Source of the DNA: Aureibacter tunicatorum
GTDB taxonomy: Bacteria; Bacteroidota; Bacteroidia; Cytophagales; Cyclobacteriaceae
Assembly: GCF_036492635.1 (NCBI RefSeq)
Contig: NZ_AP025305.1
Span: 3,862,000-3,925,999, forward strand
Reading direction: 5' to 3'
DNA length: 64,000 bases
Below are positions 8,333 through 17,268 of this stretch, piece by piece; position 1 is the stretch's first letter, and every line of letters begins with the position of its first letter. The notes beneath the pieces were generated by a model. It ran no database searches and was not told the origin of the DNA. It was given only the letters and a program-made list of their open reading frames with translations. Made by a program: the position numbers and the translations under genes.

Positions 8333-11300
8333 TATTGAATAGAATCTTTCATGAAAATGAAATTATCCTCGATCGGCAATGGTGAAGAATCATCGATATA
8401 CACTGGAGGAAGTTGATTGTTGTTACGTGGTTTTATGCCCAACAGTTCCCTTAATGTATTAAAATTGCGAGTATGCTGCACACTAAACCCTATAGTTGTA
8501 GTGGTAGCTCTTTGCAAGTTTGAAGAAGAACTGTTGAAGTTGTTTCGATTATACATCTTCAACTTCCATTTCCCATCCTTTGTCAGGATTGCCTCAACAG
8601 TCCAGTCGCCAAGCACACTTGAAACGCTCGCTTTGGATTCGGCATCAGTAAACCCCCCGTCTCTGGTCACTCTGATACGGCCATCAAGAAAAGCATATGA
8701 CAATCTCAATTGAAAAGTTTCCAACTGAGCTTCATTGAACGAGCCTAAATCAATATCCACCTCCAAATTCTCGTCAACCGCCTGGTTTATCCAATAACTT
8801 AACTGATTAGAGAAGAACTCGCTCATGCTATTTCCTACTGAATTTCCAGCATCCAAGCCACTATCTTCAGCCGCCAATTTCTTCAAGATAATCAGACTAA
8901 ACACCTGCTTGTTCATCTCTTGCTCGTTTGTTCTCAGAGTATTTTCAAAAGATTCGATCCTAACTCCCATAGGGACTGAATTTCCATCATAAATGATATT
9001 TTCAGGATAATCAAACACATTAATGTCGAAATCCAAATCAGGCTGAAGCAAATCACCCTTTATGCCCAAAGAAACGGTAACCGGATACTTTCTTCTAATA
9101 TCTGGTGCTTTGGCCATCTCAGGAGAGAATAATGAAGCAACTGAAGTCAGCTGTGTATACTCTGCCATCAAGTCTACTTTGGCTTGATACGGATCCCCAG
9201 ACCATGTAATTTTACTTTGAGGCTTAATATTGAATTCTTTGCTTATCAAATTATAAAAAGTGAAATTGTATCCTCCTTTTTGAAAGACAAAATCGCCAAA
9301 CATATTGAAATCTCCACTTTTATTGTATTGAATATTCAAATCCCCGTTTCCTTGCCCTCTGATAATATCACCAGTCAATGGATCGAAAATTACTTCAAAC
9401 ACAGCTTCGGGTGTAATGTCCAAATTCATATCGATTTCATAATTGGAAACCTTAGGCTTCGTTTTCTCTTTTTTGCCTTTATGAACCTTTTCACCAGACT
9501 CCTTCTTTTTAAATCTAATAAAACTCTCTTCCTCAACAGCAGTGAAGTCCTCCGTCAATGGGATCTTGATTTTGGTATTCTTGCCAGTAGTCGCGTCTGC
9601 GGAAAATTTAATATTTGACATATCTCCAGTAAGAGCTATTGAACCAGTGCCATATGCTTTGCCATAAAATTTCGAATTGTCACCTAGCTCAGTATTTAAT
9701 GCCAATATATTTTCAAACTCACCTCCAATATCAAACATTATCTTGGATGGATTTCCATGGTCAATAGAACCGAATATAATGCCTTCATTGAGCTCATTAT
9801 CGAAAATCTTCAAATCATCAAAAATCACTTTTCGATTTTTCAACAAGATATCTCCATACATCGAATAATTGACTTTTGTAAAATTGTAAGTAGCACTACC
9901 ACTACCAATGCTTACTATCCCATCAAGCAAAGGGTTCGTTAAAGAACCTGAGACTAGCACTGTTCCATTCGCAAAACCATTGAAATGGCTAAAGTCATTC
10001 AAAAATGGCCCCGCATATGACAAAGGGATATAATTCAACCTGCATGTCAAATTCAATTGATCCTTTAGCTTATAGGGAGAATAAAACCCTGAAAGCTGAA
10101 TGAATTCATTGAATTCATCAAACACTTTACTCTTAACCTTGACTTGCTTACTCTTTGTATCCCATTCAGTATCAAGACTAATCGTACCAATTGGAATATC
10201 TTCAACTTTACATTCACTTATCAAGATATCCGATATGACGATTGGACTTTTCCCTGCAATACCGCTTGCATTCACTTTAGCATCCATCATCCCTTCCAGC
10301 TTCTTTCCAAGCAAATCGGATAACGGTTGCATATCAAAATTCTCACTATAAAAATTAAATTGATCATCCAAAGAGGATCCAATAGTACCATCAAAACCGA
10401 TCAACTGGTCATCATGAGTAAAGCTCCAATCGTAAAATGCAAACCTGTTTTTAGATATGGAAACCTTATTGGATGGATTAATCGTCCAAACATGATCCAA
10501 TAGTCTCAACTGACTGCTTGACAAAGAAATATCAGAAGAATCTTTATAATAGTTAACTCTACCACTCAAGTTAACATCACTTTTAAGTTCTGTAGCTTTA
10601 ATACTTCCCAGGAAGTCCATCTTATCGTTAATCCAAACAACCTCTCCAAGCATATTCTCTGTTAGCACAGAACCCAACACTTGCTCTTCTGACAATACAC
10701 TTAGATTGAAATAATTATAAGCATTTTTCAAACCTAACTTAAGCTTCATATCCAGAGAGGTGTTAAAAGCAGAGTGAGCACCGTACTCAAAGTTATCAAC
10801 AAAAGTGTTTGCTGAAAATGAATAAATACTGTCCTTTTTAATTTTTCCTTGCAGATTAAACTCATCAGGCAGCACCAAGTCTTCAGAAAACACACTGGCT
10901 AAATCAGTCATCCGCTTAAAAGTAAAATCATAATCGGCCTCATAAGGCCTTTTTGCTGGATTTATCTTAATCCATTGAGCTTTAGAGTCATTCAAAAACT
11001 GTAAAGCATACCTTTGGGCCACATTGGCCAAATCACGCACTAACCTCGTAACTCTAAAGTCCCCTACGATTTGAGCATTTATTCTTTCTGACTTGATATT
11101 AATGAAATTGTCTTTATTCTGTTTGTGAATTTGAACATTTACTCTTTTGGAATGAAATTTTTGTTTTCCCCCTTTATCAAGTTTTATATTACTGAAACTC
11201 ATTAAACCATTAACTCTATCTAAATCAAAATCATGGATTTCGCCAAAGAACTCCATCCCCATGATCAAATCCATGTTGGACAAGCCCAATTTCATAAAAT

Positions 11301-12948
11301 TAAGCGTGTTGATCTCACCGTTAAATTGAACATTCTCGACACTATTCTGAGTGTTAACCGTCGCGTAAACAGCTAAATCAGCATTCTTATCTCTTACTTC
11401 AAATGAGCCTAAACCTAATTGAGCAGCGCTTTTATATCTAAAAGCTACATTTTTCACATTCTTGCCTTGAATTTTTAGTGAATCCATTGAAAGGTCTATG
11501 TCCATTTTGTCATTCAATGGATCAAATCCATTAAGCGCGAATTTAACCTTTCCATTCAAGTCATCCACGAGATCTGTATTGCCCGTAATCAAATGACCTA
11601 AAGGCAATTCCAACATCTCAAAATCACCATTGTAGATGTATCTCGTAGAATCAAGAGGGTCCTTTTTTATAGAAACTTTCAATTGATTCGACCCTGCATT
11701 TTTGCCATGCAAATCAACATTCAAATCAAAATCATCGATAAAACCTGAAAAACTTCCATTCCAATGAAAAGAGCCCAAATTATCTAAAGGTTCCACTCTC
11801 TCAGTCAAATAATAAGATAAATCATCAGCATTAGAACTCGCTTTTTTAACATCTGCAATAATAAATGTCTTTTTCAAATCAGGAGCTCCAATAATTTTGC
11901 AATCTCCACTTAACTTACTCGACTTTCCATAGCTGACTTTCGCATCGCTAACCTTGAAATTGCTAACTACACCCTCAAAATCTCCTTGAACCCAATAATG
12001 CGCAGGAACTTGATCATCAATGAATTTATTAAAATAACCAACATCTGAAGAATATATCTTGGACTCATCAAGATTGATTTTCATGTGCACGCTATCAATA
12101 AAATGGCTAAATGACGCGTAGCTATCATATCGCCACCTCATCTGGCCATTGATTTCGGTTTCATTCATCAACAATTTCAAGTCGTCGAAATGCATAGCAT
12201 TATTGCTGGTAAGGTAATTACCGCTCATTCCCCCAACTTCAATCTCGCTAATCGAATCGATACCAGTCAATTGATTCAATTGAACTTTAAAAGTATCCCC
12301 GCGAATGTACATGTTGCTAAACTCACCCGTTAAATCCGAAAACTTGAAATTGAAATAATCAAAACCATGCTCAATCGGAGCTTTATAATGATTGGTGAAT
12401 AAAAAATCAGAGCCTGACAGATAAATTTTATTCACGATAAAAGGTTTTGCCAGCTTTTTATCGCGAATTACTAGCGTATCCGAAGCTACGCTATCTTTAA
12501 ATGCCCCCACAAGCTTCTTAGACCAATCTACAACGGTATACAAATCAGATGTATCCCTTTTTAATAACTCAACTCTAGCCCCGTGAATATACGCTTCATT
12601 CAGCATAATTTTATTTGGATCAAGCAAAGCTGGGAAATCAAAATCAACACTAACTTTTTCAGCCTTGATAAAACTACTGTCATTCAAATCAAGTACATCA
12701 AGGCCTTCGACAGTAAGTTCGTCAAACCAATTAAAGTATACTTTGTCTATATTGGTCTTATAGCCTGTCCTATCCTCCAAAAAAGTGGTCACCTTATTTA
12801 CCAACCAAAGCTGAACAGGTGGCAAATGCATCAAAACAAATAAAATACCTGCAAGCAAGAGCAAAGCGATACTAGTCCGCAACACAAATCGGTATAAAAA
12901 CCGATTAAGGTGTACTCTAAAACGCAAATATTTGAAGCGGTATCCCAT
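8332..12948 (-). CDS. tamB: TamB/DUF490-family translocation and assembly module protein
   Basis: This 1538-residue envelope protein has one N-terminal membrane segment (about 22-42, SIALLLLAGILFVLMHLPP) followed by a very long periplasmic region of short beta repeats. It ends in a DUF490/TamB C-terminal domain with GDIIRGQGNGDLNIQYN, FQKGGYNFTFYNL and YPVTVSLGIKGDLLQPDLDF. TamB-like proteins bridge inner and outer membranes and assist outer-membrane protein insertion or lipid transport. Basic/acidic linkers such as KKKESGEKVHKGKKEK lie just before the C-terminal domain. The gene diverges from tsaD, and its stop overlaps the photolyase start. The C-terminal half is diagnostic; the N-terminal half is only recognisable as AsmA/TamB-like. 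Confidence 0.88.
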   Translation of the reverse strand: MGYRFKYLRFRVHLNRFLYRFVLRTSIALLLLAGILFVLMHLPPVQLWLVNKVTTFLEDRTGYKTNIDKVYFNWFDELTVEGLDVLDLNDSSFIKAEKVSVDFDFPALLDPNKIMLNEAYIHGARVELLKRDTSDLYTVVDWSKKLVGAFKDSVASDTLVIRDKKLAKPFIVNKIYLSGSDFLFTNHYKAPIEHGFDYFNFKFSDLTGEFSNMYIRGDTFKVQLNQLTGIDSISEIEVGGMSGNYLTSNNAMHFDDLKLLMNETEINGQMRWRYDSYASFSHFIDSVHMKINLDESKIYSSDVGYFNKFIDDQVPAHYWVQGDFEGVVSNFKVSDAKVSYGKSSKLSGDCKIIGAPDLKKTFIIADVKKASSNADDLSYYLTERVEPLDNLGSFHWNGSFSGFIDDFDLNVDLHGKNAGSNQLKVSIKKDPLDSTRYIYNGDFEMLELPLGHLITGNTDLVDDLNGKVKFALNGFDPLNDKMDIDLSMDSLKIQGKNVKNVAFRYKSAAQLGLGSFEVRDKNADLAVYATVNTQNSVENVQFNGEINTLNFMKLGLSNMDLIMGMEFFGEIHDFDLDRVNGLMSFSNIKLDKGGKQKFHSKRVNVQIHKQNKDNFINIKSERINAQIVGDFRVTRLVRDLANVAQRYALQFLNDSKAQWIKINPAKRPYEADYDFTFKRMTDLASVFSEDLVLPDEFNLQGKIKKDSIYSFSANTFVDNFEYGAHSAFNTSLDMKLKLGLKNAYNYFNLSVLSEEQVLGSVLTENMLGEVVWINDKMDFLGSIKATELKSDVNLSGRVNYYKDSSDISLSSSQLRLLDHVWTINPSNKVSISKNRFAFYDWSFTHDDQLIGFDGTIGSSLDDQFNFYSENFDMQPLSDLLGKKLEGMMDAKVNASGIAGKSPIVISDILISECKVEDIPIGTISLDTEWDTKSKQVKVKSKVFDEFNEFIQLSGFYSPYKLKDQLNLTCRLNYIPLSYAGPFLNDFSHFNGFANGTVLVSGSLTNPLLDGIVSIGSGSATYNFTKVNYSMYGDILLKNRKVIFDDLKIFDNELNEGIIFGSIDHGNPSKIMFDIGGEFENILALNTELGDNSKFYGKAYGTGSIALTGDMSNIKFSADATTGKNTKIKIPLTEDFTAVEEESFIRFKKKESGEKVHKGKKEKTKPKVSNYEIDMNLDITPEAVFEVIFDPLTGDIIRGQGNGDLNIQYNKSGDFNMFGDFVFQKGGYNFTFYNLISKEFNIKPQSKITWSGDPYQAKVDLMAEYTQLTSVASLFSPEMAKAPDIRRKYPVTVSLGIKGDLLQPDLDFDINVFDYPENIIYDGNSVPMGVRIESFENTLRTNEQEMNKQVFSLIILKKLAAEDSGLDAGNSVGNSMSEFFSNQLSYWINQAVDENLEVDIDLGSFNEAQLETFQLRLSYAFLDGRIRVTRDGGFTDAESKASVSSVLGDWTVEAILTKDGKWKLKMYNRNNFNSSSSNLQRATTTTIGFSVQHTRNFNTLRELLGIKPRNNNQLPPVYIDDSSPLPIEDNFIFMKDSIQ

Positions 12949-13133
12949 TTGTCGATATTAGTGAAGAGTTTAAAACAAAACTCTGTAATGCATATTGTTT
13001 AATTTAATAAAAACCTTTTATAAATTGCGAGTTCGTTGGCAGGTTTGAGGGCCGAGTAGCCATGCAAGGTAATTTTTTTTGTCATTTTTGACAATTTAAA
13101 AACGGAAAAATTAAGGATTGTTGTCGCAGGCAA

Positions 13134-14153
13134 ATGGATAAAAATACTGGAGATATAAATATATTGGCGATAGAATCATCTTGCGATGAGACATCAGCAT
13201 CTATCGTAGCAAATGGAAAAGTGTTGAACAACATCGTGGCAACTCAAAAGGTCCATGAGAAATATGGTGGAGTAATTCCAGAATTGGCTTCAAGAGCTCA
13301 TCAACAAAACATTGTACCTGTAGTCGACCAAGCTCTAAAAGAAGCGGGCATGGATAAAAAAGACTTGAACGCTGTTGCTTTCACTAGAGGACCGGGATTA
13401 TTGGGAGCTTTGCTTGTAGGAACATCTTTTGCCAAGGCATTTGCCTTGGGAATGAATATTCCATTGATAGAGGTCAACCATATGCAAGCACACATTTTAG
13501 CCCATTTTATCGAAGGCAAAACGCCGTCATTCCCATTTTTATGCTTGACAGTAAGCGGAGGACATACGCAAATCGTGCTTGTCAAAAGCCATCTAGAAAT
13601 GGAAGTCATTGGCAAAACGCTCGATGACGCTGTAGGCGAAGCTTTTGACAAGACAGCTAAACTCCTTGGACTTCCTTATCCTGGGGGCCCTTTGGTTGAC
13701 AAGTATGCTCAACAAGGCAATCCGAATGCATACAGTTTTCCTATGGCGGAAATCAAAGGCTATGACTATTCATTCAGCGGCATAAAAACCGCCATTTTGT
13801 ATTTTCTTCGTGAGCAAAAGAAAGCCAATGAAAATTTCATCGAAGAAAACATGAATGATATTTGTGCCAGTATTCAGCACACCTTCATTGCGATGCTATT
13901 GCAAAAATTGAAAAAGGCTGCGAATAAACACAAAATACGGCATATCGCTATTGCAGGAGGTGTGTCAGCAAATTCAGGCCTAAGAGCATCTCTTCAAGAG
14001 CTAGCGAAAAAACACAGTTGGGAAGTGTACATACCAGACTTCCAGTACTGCACCGATAACGCCGGCATGATTGCCATGGCGGCACATTTTAAATACTTGG
14101 CTGGAGACTTCACTTCCCAAACAGTAAGTCCTATGCCGAGAATGAGTTTTTAG
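13134..14153 (+). CDS. tsaD: tRNA N6-threonylcarbamoyladenosine (t6A37) transferase subunit TsaD
   Basis: This 339-residue ASKHA-fold protein transfers the threonylcarbamoyl group to A37 of ANN-decoding tRNAs. It contains ILAIESSCDETSASIV, the metal-binding HMQAH motif around residue 120, LTVSGGHTQIVLV, and the nucleotide-binding AIAGGVSANSGLR and TDNAGMIAMA. All family hallmarks are intact and the length is normal. It diverges from tamB across 185 bases and leads a run of plus-strand genes (tsaD, smpB, NlpC/P60) with spacings of only 5-7 bases, so it probably heads an operon. Confidence 0.96.
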   Translation: MDKNTGDINILAIESSCDETSASIVANGKVLNNIVATQKVHEKYGGVIPELASRAHQQNIVPVVDQALKEAGMDKKDLNAVAFTRGPGLLGALLVGTSFAKAFALGMNIPLIEVNHMQAHILAHFIEGKTPSFPFLCLTVSGGHTQIVLVKSHLEMEVIGKTLDDAVGEAFDKTAKLLGLPYPGGPLVDKYAQQGNPNAYSFPMAEIKGYDYSFSGIKTAILYFLREQKKANENFIEENMNDICASIQHTFIAMLLQKLKKAANKHKIRHIAIAGGVSANSGLRASLQELAKKHSWEVYIPDFQYCTDNAGMIAMAAHFKYLAGDFTSQTVSPMPRMSF

Positions 14154-14158
14154 ATTAT

Positions 14159-14635
14159 ATGGCTAATAAAAAAGACAAGCAGAACAGGTTCGCCAAGACT
14201 GTCAATATAAAAAACAAAAGAGCCAATTTCGAATACGAAATACTTGACACTTTCGTGGCAGGAGTAGTTCTCAAAGGAACAGAAATCAAGTCCATAAGAG
14301 AAAGCAAAGTCAGTCTTACTGACGCCTTTTGCGTGGTGGACAGAGGCGAAGTATATGTAAAGCAGATGCATATCACTCCATTTTCTCACGGCACTGATCA
14401 AAACCATGATGAAACAAGGGTTCGAAAGCTATTGCTGAATAAAAAAGAGATCACCAAAATCAATTCTAAGCTAGAAGAAAAAGGCCTTACGCTAATCGTT
14501 AGAAGGCTTTTTATCAACGACAGAGGGTACGCTAAACTTGAACTTGGCTTAGCCAAGGGTAAAAAGCTTCATGACAAACGTGAATCTATAAAAGAAAAGG
14601 ACATTAAGCGCGATTTGCAACGCATTAAATACTAA
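14159..14635 (+). CDS. smpB: SsrA-binding protein SmpB
   Basis: This 158-residue protein binds tmRNA and brings it to stalled ribosomes for trans-translation. It shows NKRANFEYEILDTFVAG, the KGTEIKSIR block, the EVYVKQMHI strand, and the basic C-terminal tail KKLHDKRESIKEKDIKRDL that enters the decoding centre. The ATG is five bases after the tsaD stop, so it is probably in the same transcript. No tmRNA gene was recognised in the window. Confidence 0.96.
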   Translation: MANKKDKQNRFAKTVNIKNKRANFEYEILDTFVAGVVLKGTEIKSIRESKVSLTDAFCVVDRGEVYVKQMHITPFSHGTDQNHDETRVRKLLLNKKEITKINSKLEEKGLTLIVRRLFINDRGYAKLELGLAKGKKLHDKRESIKEKDIKRDLQRIKY

Positions 14636-14642
14636 ACGCATT

Positions 14643-15389
14643 GTGGATATTCTTGGCAAAATAACTCTTCTGGCTGTTCCTCTCAGAGCAGAGCCCAGAG
14701 ATTCTTCAGAAATGGTTTCGCAACTAATTTATGGCGAAACATATCGGGTCAATGAAGAAAGCTCTAACAAAAAATGGTTGAAAATCACAGTAGACCATGA
14801 TGGCTATGAAGGCTGGTTGGACACTAAACAGCATTCTCCTTCCGCTACTAGCACTCCTGAATTATCGAAAAGAATTCTGGAAGGAGGAGTTGCATTCCAT
14901 AAGAAAGCTGGAAGAAATATTTTTTTACCTGAAGGATCTGTTGTTTCGACAGAAGATTTTGATTGGAAATATTTCAATGGTAGCTTTTCCGCTGGTTTTC
15001 AACACTTTTTAACATCGGAAATAGGAAGTTTTTTGGAAACATTTCTAGGAAGTCCTTACCTTTGGGGAGGAAGAACTCGATTTGGTGTCGATTGTTCCGG
15101 TTTTACACAAGTTGTTTTGAGCATGTGCGGTATCTCGCTGCTCAGAGACGCATCGCAACAATACACTCAAGGGGAAGATATAGAGTTCGGCCAACAGAAA
15201 TTCGGGGATTTGGCATTTTTCAAAAACTCTGAGGAGAAAATCACTCATGTGGGGATTTGCGATGAAAATGGGGAAATTATCCATGCATCCGGCATGGTTC
15301 GTAAAGACAAACTTACTTCCGAGGGAATCTTGATCACTGATGAGAAAAGACTTTCCCACGTACTTGCTGGAATAAGGAGAGTACTGTGA
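14643..15389 (+). CDS. NlpC/P60-family cell-wall peptidase with N-terminal SH3-like domain
   Basis: This 248-residue protein starts at a GTG seven bases after the smpB stop. Residues 1-60 form an SH3b-like module (ILGKITLLAVPLRAEPRDSSE, EGWLDT). A second linker barrel follows, and the C40 peptidase domain occupies about 128-248. The catalytic triad is visible as Cys151 in FGVDCSGFTQ, His202 in ITHVGIC and His214 in EIIHASG. Such enzymes cleave gamma-D-Glu-diaminopimelate bonds in peptidoglycan peptides. No signal peptide is apparent, so it may act on imported muropeptides in the cytoplasm (YkfC-like recycling); that location is inference. Confidence 0.9.
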   Translation: MDILGKITLLAVPLRAEPRDSSEMVSQLIYGETYRVNEESSNKKWLKITVDHDGYEGWLDTKQHSPSATSTPELSKRILEGGVAFHKKAGRNIFLPEGSVVSTEDFDWKYFNGSFSAGFQHFLTSEIGSFLETFLGSPYLWGGRTRFGVDCSGFTQVVLSMCGISLLRDASQQYTQGEDIEFGQQKFGDLAFFKNSEEKITHVGICDENGEIIHASGMVRKDKLTSEGILITDEKRLSHVLAGIRRVL

Positions 15390-15399
15390 ATTTGACTTA

Positions 15400-15438
15400 T
15401 AAAATAGGCGCATCAAATATCTAATTGACCTATTTTAC
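15400..15438 (+). terminator. Possible terminator of the tsaD operon
   Basis: TAAAATAGG (15400-15408) and CCTATTTTA (15429-15437) form a perfect 9-bp stem with a 20-base loop, 11 bases after the peptidase stop. The T run is only the stem's own TTTT, so efficiency is uncertain. Confidence 0.45.
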
Positions 15439-15546
15439 AATAATTCACATTAATTCTGCCTTTTTCTTATTTATTCTGCTATATTGCTTTTTGAGCAAGA
15501 AGATGAGATTTTTAAGTTATTGTTTATTATTAAAAATATAAGCTGA

Positions 15547-16065
15547 GTGTCTTTGGAAAAAAACAAACAAACAGTTGAGCTGAAAGACTTCAAGCAGATA
15601 TTTGATCAATACTATGCGCCAATCAGGAATTTTGTTTACTACAAAATCAAGGACATGGATGCCGCTGAGGATATTGCGCAGGAAGTTTTTGTCAAAGCTT
15701 GGGAAAAAAGGGACGAGTTGAGAATGGAGACGGTCAAAAGCTATCTTTACACTATCGCCAACAACCTTTCGATTAATCATGCGAAGCATGGAAATGTGGT
15801 TATGAATTTCATCAACAAATTCACGCACAGATCCAATGCGGAGTCGCCCGAGTATATCATGGAGCTTAAGGAATTTGATCAAAGGCTGCAAAATGCCATT
15901 TCAGGTTTGCCGGAAAAAAGCCGTACTGTGTTTCTGATGAACAGAATCGACAAACAGACTTACAGTGAAATCGCTGTCAGCCTGGATATAAGCGTAAAGG
16001 CTGTCGAAAAAAGGATGAGCAAAGCTTTGGCTATGCTTAAGGAAAAGTTGAACGTCAAAATTTAG
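15547..16065 (+). CDS. ECF RNA polymerase sigma factor (FecI-like)
   Basis: This 172-residue sigma-70 family factor starts at GTG (15547). Region 2 includes YYAPIRNFVYYKI and AAEDIAQEVFVKAWEKRDEL; region 4 includes LPEKSRTVFLMNRIDKQTY and the helix-turn-helix ISVKAVEKRMSKALAMLKEKL. It is followed 35 bases later by a FecR gene and then a TonB receptor, the standard cell-surface signalling arrangement in Bacteroidota. In that arrangement, substrate binding at the receptor releases the sigma factor to activate its own operon. The target promoter cannot be deduced here. Confidence 0.92.
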   Translation: MSLEKNKQTVELKDFKQIFDQYYAPIRNFVYYKIKDMDAAEDIAQEVFVKAWEKRDELRMETVKSYLYTIANNLSINHAKHGNVVMNFINKFTHRSNAESPEYIMELKEFDQRLQNAISGLPEKSRTVFLMNRIDKQTYSEIAVSLDISVKAVEKRMSKALAMLKEKLNVKI

Positions 16066-16100
16066 ACGTTTCCCTTTAATGACCTAATAAACCCTAATTT

Positions 16101-17264
16101 ATGAGCAAAGCTTTACAAGATATTGACAAGTTTAATCGATCCCTTTTAGAAGGCGAGCTTAACGAAAGCGATATAAAGAACAGCTCCTCCAGTCACTATA
16201 GCGAAACGGATATGGAGCTCATCAACAATATTATCAAAACTTCCGAGACGCTCGATATACCTGAACAAGCCAAATCAACTAAAAATGCTTGGGAAGACCT
16301 CTTGTGCAAAATTGATACTGAAACATCCATAGAAGATATCAATAACGAAATAACTGAAGACAGCAAGCTTTCAGACTTGGTGGAAGAAAGCCTTGAAAAT
16401 CTTGATGTGCCTTCTGCAAAGACCACAAATGAAGCTTGGAACGAGTTTTTAAATACAATTGGGGAAAGTGAAGAGTCTGATACTCAAAATACAAACGCTT
16501 CCAGTGAAGCTAAAGTAGTAAGCCTGCACTCAACTACGGAACAAACTAAGAAAAAAAGCAATAATATGCTTACTTGGGGGCTAACCATGGCTGCTGCTAT
16601 AGCTTTAGTCGCTGTTTCTGTCTTTGTATTCAATAATTACAATCAAAATAACGATCAGTTTTACGCGACACTTAAGGGGGAAAAGTACACCATGTTTCTT
16701 CCCGACAGCTCTAAAGTCATAATAAATGCGAACTCTAGAATCGCATACAACCAAAAAACTTGGGACAAGGAACGAAATGTCAAGCTTTCCGGCGAGGCTA
16801 TTTTCGAAGTAAAAAAAGGAAGCGCTTTTACAGTAAGCTCCGACCTAGGTAGTGTAAGTGTGTTGGGAACCAAATTTGACGTGAACTCAAGAGACTCAAT
16901 ATTCGAAGTGGAGTGCTATTCTGGAAAAGTCAAAGTCAAGTCCAAAGGCGATGAAAAAATTCTCACCAAAGGAAAAGCGACACAACTTCATGACGGCAAG
17001 CTTGCTGAAGCATTTGACATTAATATTGAAAAAAGTTCCGCATGGGTAAATGGAAACTTCTATTTCCAATCGGAATCATTGAACAAAGTCATCAATGTCA
17101 TTGAAAATCAATTTAATGTAACCGTTTCGACCGATGTGAGCACTGGCCAACTTTACACTGGCCATTTTACTGATAAAAACTTAGAGCAAGCATTGGATTT
17201 AGTTTGCATCCCTATGGGACTTAGATTTGAAATCAATAATAACAAAGTCCGCATCTACCGTTGA
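16101..17264 (+). CDS. FecR-family anti-sigma factor with duplicated N-terminal motif
   Basis: This 387-residue single-pass membrane protein has a cytoplasmic part (1-155), a membrane segment (about 157-178), a FecR domain (about 185-290) with LPDSSKVIINANSRIAYN and VSVLGTKFDV, and a C-terminal DUF4974-like/STN-like part. It holds or activates the ECF sigma factor encoded just upstream. The cytoplasmic part is longer than usual and contains two related units: SETLDIPEQAKSTKNAWEDL (48-67) and LENLDVPSAKTTNEAWNEFL (98-117). A single copy of this motif is found in the second FecR of the same operon. Its stop codon overlaps or abuts the start region of the TonB receptor. Confidence 0.9.
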   Translation: MSKALQDIDKFNRSLLEGELNESDIKNSSSSHYSETDMELINNIIKTSETLDIPEQAKSTKNAWEDLLCKIDTETSIEDINNEITEDSKLSDLVEESLENLDVPSAKTTNEAWNEFLNTIGESEESDTQNTNASSEAKVVSLHSTTEQTKKKSNNMLTWGLTMAAAIALVAVSVFVFNNYNQNNDQFYATLKGEKYTMFLPDSSKVIINANSRIAYNQKTWDKERNVKLSGEAIFEVKKGSAFTVSSDLGSVSVLGTKFDVNSRDSIFEVECYSGKVKVKSKGDEKILTKGKATQLHDGKLAEAFDINIEKSSAWVNGNFYFQSESLNKVINVIENQFNVTVSTDVSTGQLYTGHFTDKNLEQALDLVCIPMGLRFEINNNKVRIYR

Positions 17265-17268
17265 CAGA

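Noticed and set aside
13079-13094. TTGTC/GACAA dyad upstream of tsaD as an operator
   Set aside because: The arms are only 5 bases and sit in a T-rich run, so chance is likely.
17227-17268. TTG start for the TonB receptor inside the fecR gene
   Set aside because: It adds a polar stretch before an otherwise ideal signal peptide; the GTG at 17269 gives a normal export signal.
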